Of a DNA stretch of 46,264 nt, positions 16,017-27,128 are shown piece after piece. This DNA is from Lachnospiraceae bacterium (GTDB lineage Bacteria; Bacillota; Clostridia; Lachnospirales; Lachnospiraceae). Both the position numbers and the translations under genes were made by a program. The stretch is from the NCBI GenBank assembly GCA_024694625.1, contig JAILJP010000058.1, positions 1-46,264 on the forward strand, given 5' to 3'. Each line of letters begins with the position of its first letter. Position 1 is the first letter of the stretch. The notes beneath the pieces are model-generated. The model did not search any database and was not told the origin of the DNA. It worked only from the letters and a program-made list of their open reading frames with translations.

Positions 16017-17304
16017 TGAAAAACTGTTTTTAGACCTTTTAAAGGAGGGAACTTCTCCTTATCATACCATTTTGTTTACTGAGGGTGTTTTAAAAGAGAA
16101 CCATTTTGAACCATTGTTTATGGAAGAAAAATGGGATTTGGAATTTGGTAAAAGCTATTTTGTGGAAGCTTACGGCACAACAGTAGTTGCATTTCGAATT
16201 CCTCAAAAAAAGGAGATGGTTCCTACGGACAAGGATGCAAATCCTACCATTCGAATTATGGCATCTCATACAGATTATCCCAACCTTCGCATTAAGTCCA
16301 ATCCTGATATGAAGGAAAAAGTCTATGCAAAGATTAACACGGAAGTATATGGTGGAGCCATTCATTCTACATGGTTGGATCGACCTTTGGGTGTGTCCGG
16401 TCGTGTTTCTTTAAGAGGAGAGACTCCTTTTGTACCAAAGGAAGTATACTATGACAGCAAGCGTCCTTTGTTTATTGTTCCTTCTTTGGCTATTCATATG
16501 GACAGAGAAACAAACAAGGGAAAGGCATTTAACCCTCAGACACAGTTGATTCCCGTGGGAAGCTTAAGTGATGATAACAAGGGCTTTATGGAATTTTTGG
16601 CACAGGAATTAGAAGTTTCAAAAGAAGATATCTTGGGATTTGAACTTGGCTTATACAATGCTGAAGCTCCGGAAGTGATTGGAATGGATATGGATATTTT
16701 ATCTGCATCCAAGATTGACAATCTTTCTTCTGTGGCTGCTTCTTTGGAAGCAATGATTCGAAAGGATGCACCAAAGAGTTTGGAGATTTCCGCTTTCTAC
16801 GATCATGAAGAAATCGGAAGTGAAACAAAGCAGGGAGCCAAGTCTCATCTTTTGGCAGATTTATTGGTAAAGATTTATGCTTCTTTGGGATTTAGCGATG
16901 ATGACCGAATCCGAGCAATTTACGGCGGTATGGCATTGTCTGTGGATGTGGCACACGGTTATCATCCAAATTACACTGACAAAGCAGATTTGACGAACCA
17001 GCCTATGCTTGGTCGTGGATTTGCGATCAAGGAAGCATCGTCTCAGTCTTATACAACAGACTCCCGGGCAATTGCGATTTTAAAGAGCATTTGCGACGAA
17101 AACAAGATTGCATATCAGACCTATGCAAATCGTTCCGATATTCCGGGAGGACGTACCTTAGGGGCGTTTGTTTCTTCACAGCTTCCCATGCTTACCGTAG
17201 ATATGGGAGTGCCGATTTTATCAATGCATTCCGCAAGAGAGTGTATGGGAATCAAAGACTATACTTATATTAGAGAGGCAATGATTGCGTTTTTAAATGC
17301 GTAA
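16000..17304 (+). CDS. apeB: M18-family aminopeptidase
   Basis: A cytosolic zinc aminopeptidase of 434 residues that removes N-terminal, usually acidic, residues from peptides. Metal-ligand segments are ASHTDYPNLRIKSNPD near 81-96, YDHEEIGSETKQGA near 267-280, and SVDVAHGYHPNY near 313. The TWLDRPLGVSGRV segment is typical. I use the ATG at 16000, inside the end of the GGDEF gene; the in-frame upstream extension to 15928 encodes only a basic stretch that overlaps the GGDEF domain. Coupled translation with the preceding gene is likely. Its place ahead of lepA is not conserved in Bacillus. Confidence 0.9.
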   Translation: MNKTNDEKLFLDLLKEGTSPYHTILFTEGVLKENHFEPLFMEEKWDLEFGKSYFVEAYGTTVVAFRIPQKKEMVPTDKDANPTIRIMASHTDYPNLRIKSNPDMKEKVYAKINTEVYGGAIHSTWLDRPLGVSGRVSLRGETPFVPKEVYYDSKRPLFIVPSLAIHMDRETNKGKAFNPQTQLIPVGSLSDDNKGFMEFLAQELEVSKEDILGFELGLYNAEAPEVIGMDMDILSASKIDNLSSVAASLEAMIRKDAPKSLEISAFYDHEEIGSETKQGAKSHLLADLLVKIYASLGFSDDDRIRAIYGGMALSVDVAHGYHPNYTDKADLTNQPMLGRGFAIKEASSQSYTTDSRAIAILKSICDENKIAYQTYANRSDIPGGRTLGAFVSSQLPMLTVDMGVPILSMHSARECMGIKDYTYIREAMIAFLNA

Positions 17305-17319
17305 TTGAAAGGTAATAAA

Positions 17320-19131
17320 ATGGCCGTTGACCAGAGTAAAATCAGAAATTTTTGTATTGTAGCACATATTGACCATGGTAAATCCACCTTGGCGGATCGC
17401 TTGATTGAGCGTACCGGTCTTTTAACAGAGCGTGAAATGCAGTCTCAGGTTTTGGATAATATGGATTTGGAACGTGAGAGAGGGATTACCATTAAATCCC
17501 AGGCGGTGCGTTTGATTTATAAGGCAAATGATGGTGAGGAGTATATCTTAAACTTGATTGATACTCCTGGCCACGTGGATTTTAATTACGAAGTATCCCG
17601 AAGCTTGGCAGCGTGTGACGGTGCCATCCTGGTTGTGGATGCAGCCCAGGGAATTGAAGCGCAGACCCTGGCCAATGTGTATTTGGCCCTTGACCATGAT
17701 TTGGAAGTGCTTCCGGTAATCAATAAAATTGATTTGCCCAGTGCGGACCCTCAAAGGGTAATTGAAGAAATCGAAGATGTGATTGGTCTTCCTGCGGAAG
17801 ATGCTCCTCAGATTTCAGCAAAGACAGGTTTGAATATTGATTCTGTTTTGGAACAAATCATTACAGAACTTCCTGCCCCCACAGGAGATGCATCTGCACC
17901 GTTACAGGCGTTGATTTTCGACTCTTTATACGATCCCTATGTAGGCGTTATTGTTTTCTGCCGTGTAAAAGAGGGGACCATGAAGGCCGGTGACAAGGTA
18001 AAGATGATGGCCACCGGAGCAGAGTTTGAACTTGTAGAAGTAGGGTATTTCGGTGCGGGACAGTTTATCCCCTGCGATGAGCTTTCAGCCGGAATGGTAG
18101 GCTATATGACAGCTTCCATTAAAAACGTAAGAGACACCCGTGTGGGTGATACCATTACTTCAGCTACAAATCCTTGCAAAGAGGCCCTTCCCGGATATAA
18201 AAAGGTAAATCCCATGGTGTACTGTGGTATGTATCCTGCTGATGGAGCAAAGTATCCGGATTTAAGAGATGCCTTGGAAAAACTTCAGTTAAACGATGCA
18301 GCGCTTCAGTATGAACCGGAGACTTCTGTTGCATTGGGATTTGGTTTTAGATGCGGTTTCTTGGGACTTTTGCATTTGGATGTAATTCAAGAACGTTTGG
18401 AGCGAGAGTACAACCTGGATTTGGTAACTACCGCACCGGGAGTAGTTTACCGTGTCCATAAAACAGACGGAGAAATGATTGAGTTAACCAATCCTTCCAA
18501 CTTACCGGATCCTTCTGAGATTGAATACATGGAAGAGCCTATGGTAGATGCGGAAATCATGGTAACCAAGGATTATATTGGTGCCATTATGGATCTTTGT
18601 CAGGAACGCCGTGGTATTTATGTTTCCATGGAATACATGGAAGAGTCCCGTGCGTTGCTGAAGTACGTACTTCCGTTAAACGAGATTATTTATGACTTCT
18701 TTGACGCTTTAAAATCCCGATCCAGAGGATATGCATCCTTTGATTATGAGATGAAGGGATACGAGCGTAGTGAACTTGTGAAGTTGGATATTTTAATCAA
18801 CCATGAAATGGTGGATGCGCTTTCCTTTATCGTATTTAAGGATACTGCCTACGAAAGAGGAAGAAAGATGTGCGAGAAATTAAAACAGGAAATTCCCCGA
18901 CACTTATTTGAAATCCCCATTCAGGCAGCGGTTGGTTCCAAAATTATTGCCAGAGAAACCGTTAAGGCTATGCGTAAAGACGTACTTGCCAAATGTTATG
19001 GTGGTGACATCAGCCGAAAGAAGAAGCTTTTGGAAAAGCAAAAAGAAGGAAAGAAGAGAATGCGTCAGGTGGGAAATGTGGAGATTCCACAGGAAGCATT
19101 TATGTCTGTCTTAAAGCTGGATGAAGATTAG
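17320..19131 (+). CDS. lepA: Elongation factor 4 (LepA) GTPase
   Basis: A 603-residue ribosome-associated translational GTPase. G motifs are [13 protein letters not shown], the RGIT switch, DTPGHVDF and [10 protein letters not shown], and the LepA-specific C-terminal domain ends in [19 protein letters not shown]. The start is the ATG at 17320 with GAAAGG at 17307-17312; the frame is open from a TTG at 17305, giving an unlikely four-residue extension. It follows the aminopeptidase by 15 bp and precedes hemW, the gene order known from Bacillus. Confidence 0.97.
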   Translation: MAVDQSKIRNFCIVAHIDHGKSTLADRLIERTGLLTEREMQSQVLDNMDLERERGITIKSQAVRLIYKANDGEEYILNLIDTPGHVDFNYEVSRSLAACDGAILVVDAAQGIEAQTLANVYLALDHDLEVLPVINKIDLPSADPQRVIEEIEDVIGLPAEDAPQISAKTGLNIDSVLEQIITELPAPTGDASAPLQALIFDSLYDPYVGVIVFCRVKEGTMKAGDKVKMMATGAEFELVEVGYFGAGQFIPCDELSAGMVGYMTASIKNVRDTRVGDTITSATNPCKEALPGYKKVNPMVYCGMYPADGAKYPDLRDALEKLQLNDAALQYEPETSVALGFGFRCGFLGLLHLDVIQERLEREYNLDLVTTAPGVVYRVHKTDGEMIELTNPSNLPDPSEIEYMEEPMVDAEIMVTKDYIGAIMDLCQERRGIYVSMEYMEESRALLKYVLPLNEIIYDFFDALKSRSRGYASFDYEMKGYERSELVKLDILINHEMVDALSFIVFKDTAYERGRKMCEKLKQEIPRHLFEIPIQAAVGSKIIARETVKAMRKDVLAKCYGGDISRKKKLLEKQKEGKKRMRQVGNVEIPQEAFMSVLKLDED

Positions 19132-19151
19132 ATTATATGGGGAGGTCAGAA

Positions 19152-20309
19152 ATGGAATTATATGTACATATTCCGTTTTGTGTTCAAAAGTGTAAATATT
19201 GCGATTTTTTATCCGGAAATTATGATGTGAAACTACGGGAGCGTTATACCTACGCTTTGATTTCGGAGATTGAAAGCTACAAAGAAAGATTTTCGGAGGA
19301 GACCATTACTTCTATTTATATAGGAGGTGGCACGCCCACTTTTTTGGAAGTGGTATTTATGCAACGTATCTTTGATGCGATTTTTCAAAACTTTCATGTG
19401 GCAGAGGATGCGGAAATATCCATGGAATGCAATCCCGGTACCGGAAGTTTGGAAGCTTTTAAGATTTACCGCCATATGGGAGTGAATCGCCTTTCCATTG
19501 GGTTGCAATCAGCCAATGAGGATGAATTAGAACTTTTGGGACGGATTCATACCTTTGATAAATTTGAAACCACCTATCGGGAAGCGAGACTGGCAGGCTT
19601 TGATAATATTAATGTGGATATTATGACTGGCCTTCCTTTTCAAACTTGGAACAAGCTTTCCAATACCATTAAAAAAGTAACTTATTTAAAACCGGAGCAT
19701 ATTTCCTGCTATTCCTTAATCATCGAAGAGGGCACACCTTTTTATAATACTTACAAGGAGGATGTAGAAAGGCGGGAAAAGGATCTGGAGACGGAAGCCT
19801 TGCCGGATTTGGATACAGAATACGACCTCTATAAAAGGGCGCAGCAGTTGTTGGAAGAAAAGGGCTATCATCAGTACGAGATTTCCAATTACGCAAAAGA
19901 AGGAAAAGAATGCAGACACAATATTGGTTATTGGAAGCGTGTACCTTATCTTGGGGTTGGTCTTGGAGCAGCTTCCTTAATTGACGAAGTACGTTATACC
20001 AATGTGAGAGATATTTCTTCTTATATAGAAAAATGTGAGTCGGATGAGTCTGTCCGTGTAGAAGAAATCGAACTTTCCAAAAAAGATGCTATGTCTGAGT
20101 ACATGTATTTGGGACTTCGCATGAACAAAGGTGTGGTTCGTCAGGAATTCTTTGATGTGTTCCAAATTACGGTGGAAGCCGTCTTTGGAAAAGTAATCAA
20201 AAAGAATGAAGCCCAAGGACTTTTAATGGCGGCAGAAGGTCGAATCTTCTTAACAGACAAAGGAATGGATGTGGCAAATCAGGTGATGTCGGAATTCCTG
20301 TTGGATTAA
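19152..20309 (+). CDS. hemW: HemW, radical SAM heme chaperone
   Basis: A 385-residue relative of oxygen-independent coproporphyrinogen oxidase. Family members that carry only the single CxxxCxxC here (CVQKCKYC, residues 9-16) act as heme-handling chaperones rather than as the oxidase. YIGGGTPTFLE, NVDIMTGLPFQT and the HemN C-terminal domain are present. The ATG at 19152 follows GGAGGT (19141-19146). An in-frame ATG at 19137 would place that site inside the gene, so it was not chosen. It lies 20 bp after lepA. Confidence 0.93.
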   Translation: MELYVHIPFCVQKCKYCDFLSGNYDVKLRERYTYALISEIESYKERFSEETITSIYIGGGTPTFLEVVFMQRIFDAIFQNFHVAEDAEISMECNPGTGSLEAFKIYRHMGVNRLSIGLQSANEDELELLGRIHTFDKFETTYREARLAGFDNINVDIMTGLPFQTWNKLSNTIKKVTYLKPEHISCYSLIIEEGTPFYNTYKEDVERREKDLETEALPDLDTEYDLYKRAQQLLEEKGYHQYEISNYAKEGKECRHNIGYWKRVPYLGVGLGAASLIDEVRYTNVRDISSYIEKCESDESVRVEEIELSKKDAMSEYMYLGLRMNKGVVRQEFFDVFQITVEAVFGKVIKKNEAQGLLMAAEGRIFLTDKGMDVANQVMSEFLLD

Positions 20310-20333
20310 ATAACGAATACTCACGAAAACTGT

Positions 20334-20361
20334 TGACAAAGCAGAATTAGGGTGCTAAATT
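20334..20361 (+). promoter_or_regulatory. Heat-shock operon promoter
   Basis: A perfect -35 TTGACA (20334-20339) is followed after 16 nt by TAAATT (20356-20361). It lies just upstream of the CIRCE operator. Part of it, GGGTGCTAA at 20350-20358, matches a CIRCE right half-site at 8 of 9 positions. Confidence 0.7.
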
Positions 20362-20375
20362 ATCTTTTGAAGATA

Positions 20376-20402
20376 TTAGCACTCTTTTTTCATGAGTGCT
20401 AA
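20376..20402 (+). promoter_or_regulatory. CIRCE operator (HrcA binding site)
   Basis: A perfect CIRCE: TTAGCACTC (20376-20384), 9-nt spacer, GAGTGCTAA (20394-20402). HrcA bound here represses the hrcA-grpE-dnaK-dnaJ operon and releases it on heat shock, with GroE assisting HrcA folding in known systems. Confidence 0.97.
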
Positions 20403-20434
20403 CAGAGGGAAGTGACAAAGGGAAAAGGTTTTTG

Positions 20435-21478
20435 ATGGAAGAATTAGATGAAAGAAAAGTAAAAATCTTAAATGCCATTATTCAAAACTATATGGAGACT
20501 GGAGAACCGGTGGGAAGTCGTACCATCTCCAAGAGTTCCGATTTGAATTTATCTTCTGCAACCATTCGAAATGAAATGAGTGATTTAGAAGAACTTGGCT
20601 ATATTGTTCAACCTCACACCTCGGCAGGACGTATTCCTTCCGATAAAGGTTATCGGTTTTATGTGGATCACTTAATTGCGGAGAAGGATGAAGAGATTTC
20701 CGATATTAAGGATTTGATGATTGAAAAAACCGAAAAGATGGAAAAGATGCTGAAGCAGGTTGTAAAGGTGTTGGCAAACAATACCCAATATGCAACTATG
20801 ATTTCCGCACCGGCACTATCCGGTACCAAGGTAAAGTTTGTTCAGCTTTCTCAGGTAAATGAGAATCAAATACTTTCCGTGGTTATGATGAGTGGAAATA
20901 TTGTAAAGAATAAGCTCATTGATGTGGATGAACCGTTAAACAGTGAAAATATGTTAAAACTGAACATGCTTTTAAACACCAATTTAAATGGATTGACGGT
21001 TTCCGATATTAATCTTGCATTAATATCCAGAATGAAAGCTCAGGCCGGTGAATTTGAAGGGATTATTGAGCAGGTGCTTCAAACCGTGGCAGAAACCATT
21101 GGTGACGAAGAGATGGAGATTTATACCTCCGGTGCAACCAACATCTTCAAGTATCCGGAATTGGCAGATTCACAAAAAGCCAGTGAATTCATTTCCGCCT
21201 TCGAAGAAAAAGAAGAGTTGCGGAATTTGATTTCAGATATAGAAACCGATGGAGAAAAAACAGGGACGGGCATTCAGGTGTACATTGGTGATGAATCTCC
21301 GATTCAGACCATGAAAGATTGTTCCGTTGTTACAGCTACCTATGAATTAGGGGAAGGCGTAAAAGGAACCATTGGTATTATCGGTCCGAAACGTATGGAT
21401 TACAAAAACGTTATGGACAACTTAACACATTTGAAAAATCAGTTGGATCAGATGCTGAAAAAGGCAGATGAGACCTAG
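20435..21478 (+). CDS. hrcA: Heat-inducible transcription repressor HrcA
   Basis: A 347-residue repressor. The N-terminal winged helix is LDERKVKILNAIIQNYMETG to LNLSSATIRNEMSDLEELG, followed by SAGRIPSDKGYRFYVD, both strongly conserved. The central GAF-like dimerization domain follows. The ATG at 20435 gives MEELDERKVKIL; the in-frame frame opens earlier inside the CIRCE element, which would make the operator coding and is unlikely. It controls its own operon through the CIRCE 30 bp upstream. Confidence 0.96.
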   Translation: MEELDERKVKILNAIIQNYMETGEPVGSRTISKSSDLNLSSATIRNEMSDLEELGYIVQPHTSAGRIPSDKGYRFYVDHLIAEKDEEISDIKDLMIEKTEKMEKMLKQVVKVLANNTQYATMISAPALSGTKVKFVQLSQVNENQILSVVMMSGNIVKNKLIDVDEPLNSENMLKLNMLLNTNLNGLTVSDINLALISRMKAQAGEFEGIIEQVLQTVAETIGDEEMEIYTSGATNIFKYPELADSQKASEFISAFEEKEELRNLISDIETDGEKTGTGIQVYIGDESPIQTMKDCSVVTATYELGEGVKGTIGIIGPKRMDYKNVMDNLTHLKNQLDQMLKKADET

Positions 21479-21507
21479 TATCAATAGAAAAGAAAGGTGG
21501 CGAAGTC

Positions 21508-22134
21508 GTGGCTGAAAAGAAAGAGAACTTCGATACAGAAGAAGTAAAGGCGGAAGAAACTAAGAAAGAGACTTCCGAAGAAATAAAGGAAGAAACAGTG
21601 GATTCCAAAGAAGAAACAAAAGAAGAAACAAAAAAAGAAACAAAAGAAGAAACTTCTGAAAAGGAAGAAACAGAAAAACCGAAAAAGAAATTTGGTAAGA
21701 AAAAAGACAAACGTGATGAGCAAATTGAAGAGTTGACCGATAAGGTAAAACGTCAGTTGGCTGAGTTTGAAAACTTTAGAACCCGTTCTGAGAAAGAAAA
21801 AGCTCAGATGTTTGATATGGGTGCAAAAACCATCGTTGAAAAGATACTCCCTGTAGTGGACAACTTCGAAAGAGGTTTGGCCGGAGTGGAAGAAGGAGAT
21901 GCCTTTGGCGAAGGTATGAAGATGGTTTACAAACAGATGATGACCGCTTTGGAAGAAGCAGGCGTTACACCTATTGAAGCAGTAGGACAGGAGTTTAACC
22001 CTGAATTCCACAACGCAGTAATGCAGGTAGAATCCGAAGAATATGAATCCGGAGTTGTTGCTCAGGAATTGCAAAAAGGTTATATGTACCGCGACACCGT
22101 GGTTCGCCATTCAATGGTAGCCGTAGTGCAGTAA
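21508..22134 (+). CDS. grpE: Nucleotide exchange factor GrpE
   Basis: A 208-residue DnaK cochaperone that releases ADP. The first 70 residues are a repetitive, charged KEET-type low-complexity tail. A long coiled coil (about 70-125, RQLAEFENFRTRSEKEKAQ) precedes the beta domain with EFNPEFHNAVMQVESE and YMYRDTVVRHSMVAV. The start is GTG at 21508 with AGAAAGGTGG upstream. The stop abuts palindromic element A, which separates it from dnaK by 239 bp, an unusually wide gap for this pair. Confidence 0.96.
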   Translation: MAEKKENFDTEEVKAEETKKETSEEIKEETVDSKEETKEETKKETKEETSEKEETEKPKKKFGKKKDKRDEQIEELTDKVKRQLAEFENFRTRSEKEKAQMFDMGAKTIVEKILPVVDNFERGLAGVEEGDAFGEGMKMVYKQMMTALEEAGVTPIEAVGQEFNPEFHNAVMQVESEEYESGVVAQELQKGYMYRDTVVRHSMVAVVQ

Positions 22135-22138
22135 TATA

Positions 22139-24254
<2,116 letters not shown>

Positions 24255-24267
24255 GGATTAAAAGAAA

Positions 24268-25416
24268 ATGGCAGAACAGAAACGTGATTATTATGAGGTT
24301 CTAGGCGTCGATCGTGGTGCCGATGAATCCACAATTAAAAGTGCATATCGTAAACTGGCTAAGAAGTATCATCCGGATATGCATCCCGGAGATAAAGAGG
24401 CTGAGGCGAAGTTTAAAGAAGCTTCGGAAGCGTATGCCGTTTTATCTGATGCCGACAAGCGTCGACAGTACGATCAGTTCGGTCATGCTGCCTTTGAAGG
24501 CGGTGCCGGTGGAGCAGGCGGTTTTGATTTCTCTGGTATGGATTTTTCCGATATTTTCGGAGATATCTTTGGAGATTTCTTTGGCGGCGGTTCCAGACGT
24601 GCAAGTAACGGCCCTATGAAGGGGCAGAGCATTCATACCTCTGTTACCATCACTTTTGAAGAAGCAGCTTTCGGCTGTGAAAAAGAAATTGAACTGGTAT
24701 TAAAAGATGAGTGCCCTACCTGTAAGGGAAGTGGAGCAAAACCGGGAACTTCAAAGACTACCTGTAGTCGATGCGGTGGAAAAGGTAAGATTGTTACTAC
24801 AGCACAGTCTTTCTTTGGTACCGTTCAAAATGTTACTACTTGTCCTGAATGTCAGGGAAGTGGACAGATTGTAAAAGAAAAGTGTGTGGACTGTCACGGA
24901 ACCGGCTATATTGCTAAGAAAAAGAGAATTTCTGTTAGCATTCCTGCAGGAATCGATCATGGCCAAAGAGTTCGTATTCGTGATAAGGGTGAGCCGGGAA
25001 TTAACGGTGGCCCTAGAGGCGATTTGATGGTTGAGGTTCGTGTAAAACAGCATCCACAGTTTGTACGTCGTGATTATGACATCTATTCTGAGGCACGTAT
25101 CTCATTTGCTCAGGCAGCACTTGGAGCAGAAGTTATCATTGATACTTTGGATGGACAGGTTGCCTATGAAGTAAAACCGGGAACTCAGACGGATACTAGA
25201 ATCCGTTTGCGTGGAAAGGGAATTCCTTCCCTTCGAAATTCCAATATGCGTGGCGACCACTATGTGACACTTGTAGTTGAGGTTCCTACAAGGTTAAACG
25301 AAAAAGCAAAAGAAGCACTTCGTGCCTTTGATGCCGAAACCGGTAACACCTTAGAAAAGAAAACAGGAGACACTAAGGACAGCGGAAAGAAAAAAGGAAA
25401 GAAGAAATTCTTTTAG
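24268..25416 (+). CDS. dnaJ: Chaperone DnaJ (Hsp40)
   Basis: A 382-residue type I J-protein that stimulates DnaK ATPase activity. It has the J domain with HPD ([10 protein letters not shown] near residues 30-39) and a Gly/Phe-rich stretch (about 76-112). Four zinc-finger repeats follow ([32 protein letters not shown]), then the substrate-binding domain and a lysine-rich end. It starts 13 bp after dnaK. Its TAG stop overlaps the first bases of a repeat motif (25415-25436) that borders element B. Confidence 0.98.
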   Translation: MAEQKRDYYEVLGVDRGADESTIKSAYRKLAKKYHPDMHPGDKEAEAKFKEASEAYAVLSDADKRRQYDQFGHAAFEGGAGGAGGFDFSGMDFSDIFGDIFGDFFGGGSRRASNGPMKGQSIHTSVTITFEEAAFGCEKEIELVLKDECPTCKGSGAKPGTSKTTCSRCGGKGKIVTTAQSFFGTVQNVTTCPECQGSGQIVKEKCVDCHGTGYIAKKKRISVSIPAGIDHGQRVRIRDKGEPGINGGPRGDLMVEVRVKQHPQFVRRDYDIYSEARISFAQAALGAEVIIDTLDGQVAYEVKPGTQTDTRIRLRGKGIPSLRNSNMRGDHYVTLVVEVPTRLNEKAKEALRAFDAETGNTLEKKTGDTKDSGKKKGKKKFF

Positions 25417-25450
25417 GGACGGTTCTTTTGTCTTCATCAAAAAAACACGG

Positions 25451-25479
25451 GACAGAGCATAATGCTCTGTCTTTTTTTT
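25451..25479 (+). terminator. Intrinsic terminator of the dnaK operon
   Basis: GACAGAGCA (25451-25459) pairs with TGCTCTGTC (25463-25471) across a TAA loop, followed by eight T. It lies 35 bp after dnaJ. Confidence 0.9.
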
Positions 25480-25504
25480 AAAAATAATGGTAGAAATCCA
25501 ACGC

Positions 25505-25781
25505 CAAATTATAGTTTGTCGGGGTACTACGGGTGGGCTGAGATTTTACTGTTTGCCACGTGAGTATAACTGCTTTCCTCCGCACCGTCTCCGCTCGTTC
25601 CATCCCGGCGAACATCCGTAGTGCTCGCTTCTAAAGTCGCGAGCTTAACGGCTGTACGCAGTGTATTACACATTCGCTCCGCGGATGACTGTCGGAAAGC
25701 AGTTATACTCACGTAGCAAATTCAGTAATAACTTATCCAGTCCGCCCGTAGATATTTAGGAGCACGACAAACTATAATTTG
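25505..25781 (+). repeat. Palindromic structured element, copy B
   Basis: The ends are a perfect 17-bp inverted repeat (25505-25521 and 25765-25781). Pairing continues inward through CTACGGG/CCCGTAG-type arms and a copy-specific arm, ACGTGAGTATAACTGC, repeated in inverse next to the core (about 25576-25698). Helix 1 is ACATCCGT (25612-25619) with ACGGCTGT (25648-25655). Helix 2 is GCTCGC (25623-25628) with GCGAGC (25639-25644), closing TTCTAAAGTC (25629-25638). The 534-bp gap between dnaJ and the next gene is made of this element, its outer repeat, a terminator and a tandem repeat. Its internal ORFs look non-coding. Confidence 0.9.
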
Positions 25782-25783
25782 TG

Positions 25784-25842
25784 AAGACGAAAGAACCGTC
25801 CCTATTGTATTGCAAGACGAAAGAACCGTCCCTATTGTATTG
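25784..25842 (+). repeat. Two perfect 29-bp direct repeats
   Basis: A 29-bp unit at 25784-25812 recurs exactly at 25814-25842 with one base between them. Each unit contains AAGACGAAAGAACCGTCCCT, the same motif as the outer inverted repeat. So the right border of element B's locus is duplicated in tandem. Confidence 0.95.
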
Positions 25843-25950
25843 GCTTTGAAAGAAGAAAAGAGAGGGGGACTTTGTTGTAGAGTTTGTCAAATTTTGATAA
25901 AATACAACTACTGAAATTGTTGTGAAAAAAGAGGTGAAGGAGGATATGAT

Positions 25951-26994
25951 ATGACAAACAAGATGATTTTGCCGGGAAAAGACGGAAACCTTTATGTTCC
26001 TTTTGAAAAAAGAACAGGTGATACGTCTGTAGTATATTTCACCAGAGATTTGTCTGCAGAGGGATTAAAAAAGATTTATGAAAAGGTATCTGAAGGCTTA
26101 ACTGGGAAGGTAGCCATTAAGCTTCATACCGGTGAGGCGGAAGGACCTAATATCATTCCCCGTCCTTGGGTGAAGGAACTCTACAATGAAAAACTTCCGG
26201 ATGCTACCATAGTGGAAACCAATACCTATTATGAAGGTAGCAGATATACTACCGAGGACCATAGAAAGACCTTGGAAGTAAATGGATGGACTTTTTGTCC
26301 AGTGGATATTATGGATGAAGATGGCGTGACCACACTTCCTGTTGAAGGTGGAAAATGGTTCAATGAAATGCACGTGGGAAAGAATCTTTTAAACTATGAT
26401 TCTTTATTGGCGTTGACCCATTTTAAAGGTCATACTATGGGGGGATTTGGTGGCTCCAACAAAAACCTTGGAATCGGTTGTGCAGACGGTAGAATCGGAA
26501 AACGGGATATTCATACAGCCTTAGGCGTGGATGATGCCTGGAGTGCAGTGGAAGAGGAATTAATGGAAAAGATTTCTGAATCCACAAAGGCTACCATTGA
26601 TTATTTTAAAGACCATATTTCCTATATCAATGTAATGCGAAATATTTCCGTATCTTGTGACTGCGAAGGTTGCGAAGCGGAACCGGTAGTAACTCCCGAT
26701 ATTGGAATTGTTGCCTCCTACGATATTTTAGCAGCAGATAATGCCTGCATCGATATGATTTATGCCCTTCCCGGAGATGGTGGAAAGGCCATGATTGAAC
26801 GTGTGGAGACCAGACATGGACTTCGTCAGTTGTCCTATATGAAAGAGCTTGGCATGGGAAATGACAAATACGTTTTGGTGGATTTGGACCATAACGAAAA
26901 AGAAATCACTGCCAAAGAAGCGGTAAAAGATATTGCACCGGGCTGGGAACCGGATCAGTACAATACCTTCCCTGGGCGAAACAAGATTCGTTAG
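25951..26994 (+). CDS. DUF362-domain protein
   Basis: A 347-residue soluble protein with the DUF362 pattern: VAIKLHTGEAEGPNIIPRPW near residues 53-72, the metal- or cofactor-like stretch ALTHFKGHTMGGFGGSNKNLGIG near 153-175, and a C-terminal half with VTPDIGIVASYDILAADNACIDM. One clustered cysteine group, SCDCEGCE, is present but no ferredoxin motifs. The ATG at 25951 follows AAGGAGG; an ATG at 25946 runs straight into a stop. Its function is unknown: DUF362 proteins are often called iron-sulfur or uncharacterized. Its TAG stop overlaps the outer repeat motif that opens the C/D region. Confidence 0.82.
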   Translation: MTNKMILPGKDGNLYVPFEKRTGDTSVVYFTRDLSAEGLKKIYEKVSEGLTGKVAIKLHTGEAEGPNIIPRPWVKELYNEKLPDATIVETNTYYEGSRYTTEDHRKTLEVNGWTFCPVDIMDEDGVTTLPVEGGKWFNEMHVGKNLLNYDSLLALTHFKGHTMGGFGGSNKNLGIGCADGRIGKRDIHTALGVDDAWSAVEEELMEKISESTKATIDYFKDHISYINVMRNISVSCDCEGCEAEPVVTPDIGIVASYDILAADNACIDMIYALPGDGGKAMIERVETRHGLRQLSYMKELGMGNDKYVLVDLDHNEKEITAKEAVKDIAPGWEPDQYNTFPGRNKIR

Positions 26995-27060
26995 GGGATG
27001 GTTCTTTTGTCTTCCTTAACCATGCATGAGGAGTATTCCTCGCCATTATTTGAAACTATT

Positions 27061-27084
27061 GGGGCAGAATCATCTGCCCCTTTT
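27061..27084 (+). terminator. Intrinsic terminator after the DUF362 gene
   Basis: GGGGCAGA (27061-27068) pairs with TCTGCCCC (27073-27080) over a 4-nt loop, followed by TTTT. It sits between the border motif and element C, the same order as at the dnaJ/element B locus. Confidence 0.8.
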
Positions 27085-27128
27085 GCTTTGCTCCCTTTTG
27101 CTCACAGTTTTACCGTGGCTTTGCTCAC

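Larger units (their letters stand above)
25415..25803. repeat. Outer inverted repeat around element B
   Basis: A 22-nt motif at 25415-25436 containing GGGACGGTTCTTTTGTCTTC is repeated in inverse orientation at 25782-25803 with one mismatch. The left copy includes the last two bases of the dnaJ stop codon. The pair encloses the dnaJ terminator and element B. The same motif brackets the C/D region. From memory, motifs of the form AGAACCGTCCC are common in Firmicute intergenic repeats, but I cannot confirm a family. Confidence 0.8.

Noticed and set aside
21481-22110. A 209-codon minus-strand ORF opposite grpE, rich in Phe and Cys.
   Set aside because: It is the antisense of the KEET-type low-complexity and coiled-coil parts of GrpE, with no ribosome site or family resemblance.
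25784-25842. Two 29-bp repeats as a possible CRISPR array.
   Set aside because: Only two units with a 1-nt gap, no spacers and no cas genes; the unit is the border motif of the palindromic element.
25872-25903. Promoter TTGTTG...TAAAAT before the DUF362 gene.
   Set aside because: The spacing is 20 nt and the nearer TTGTCA is only 8 nt away, so no acceptable pair was found.
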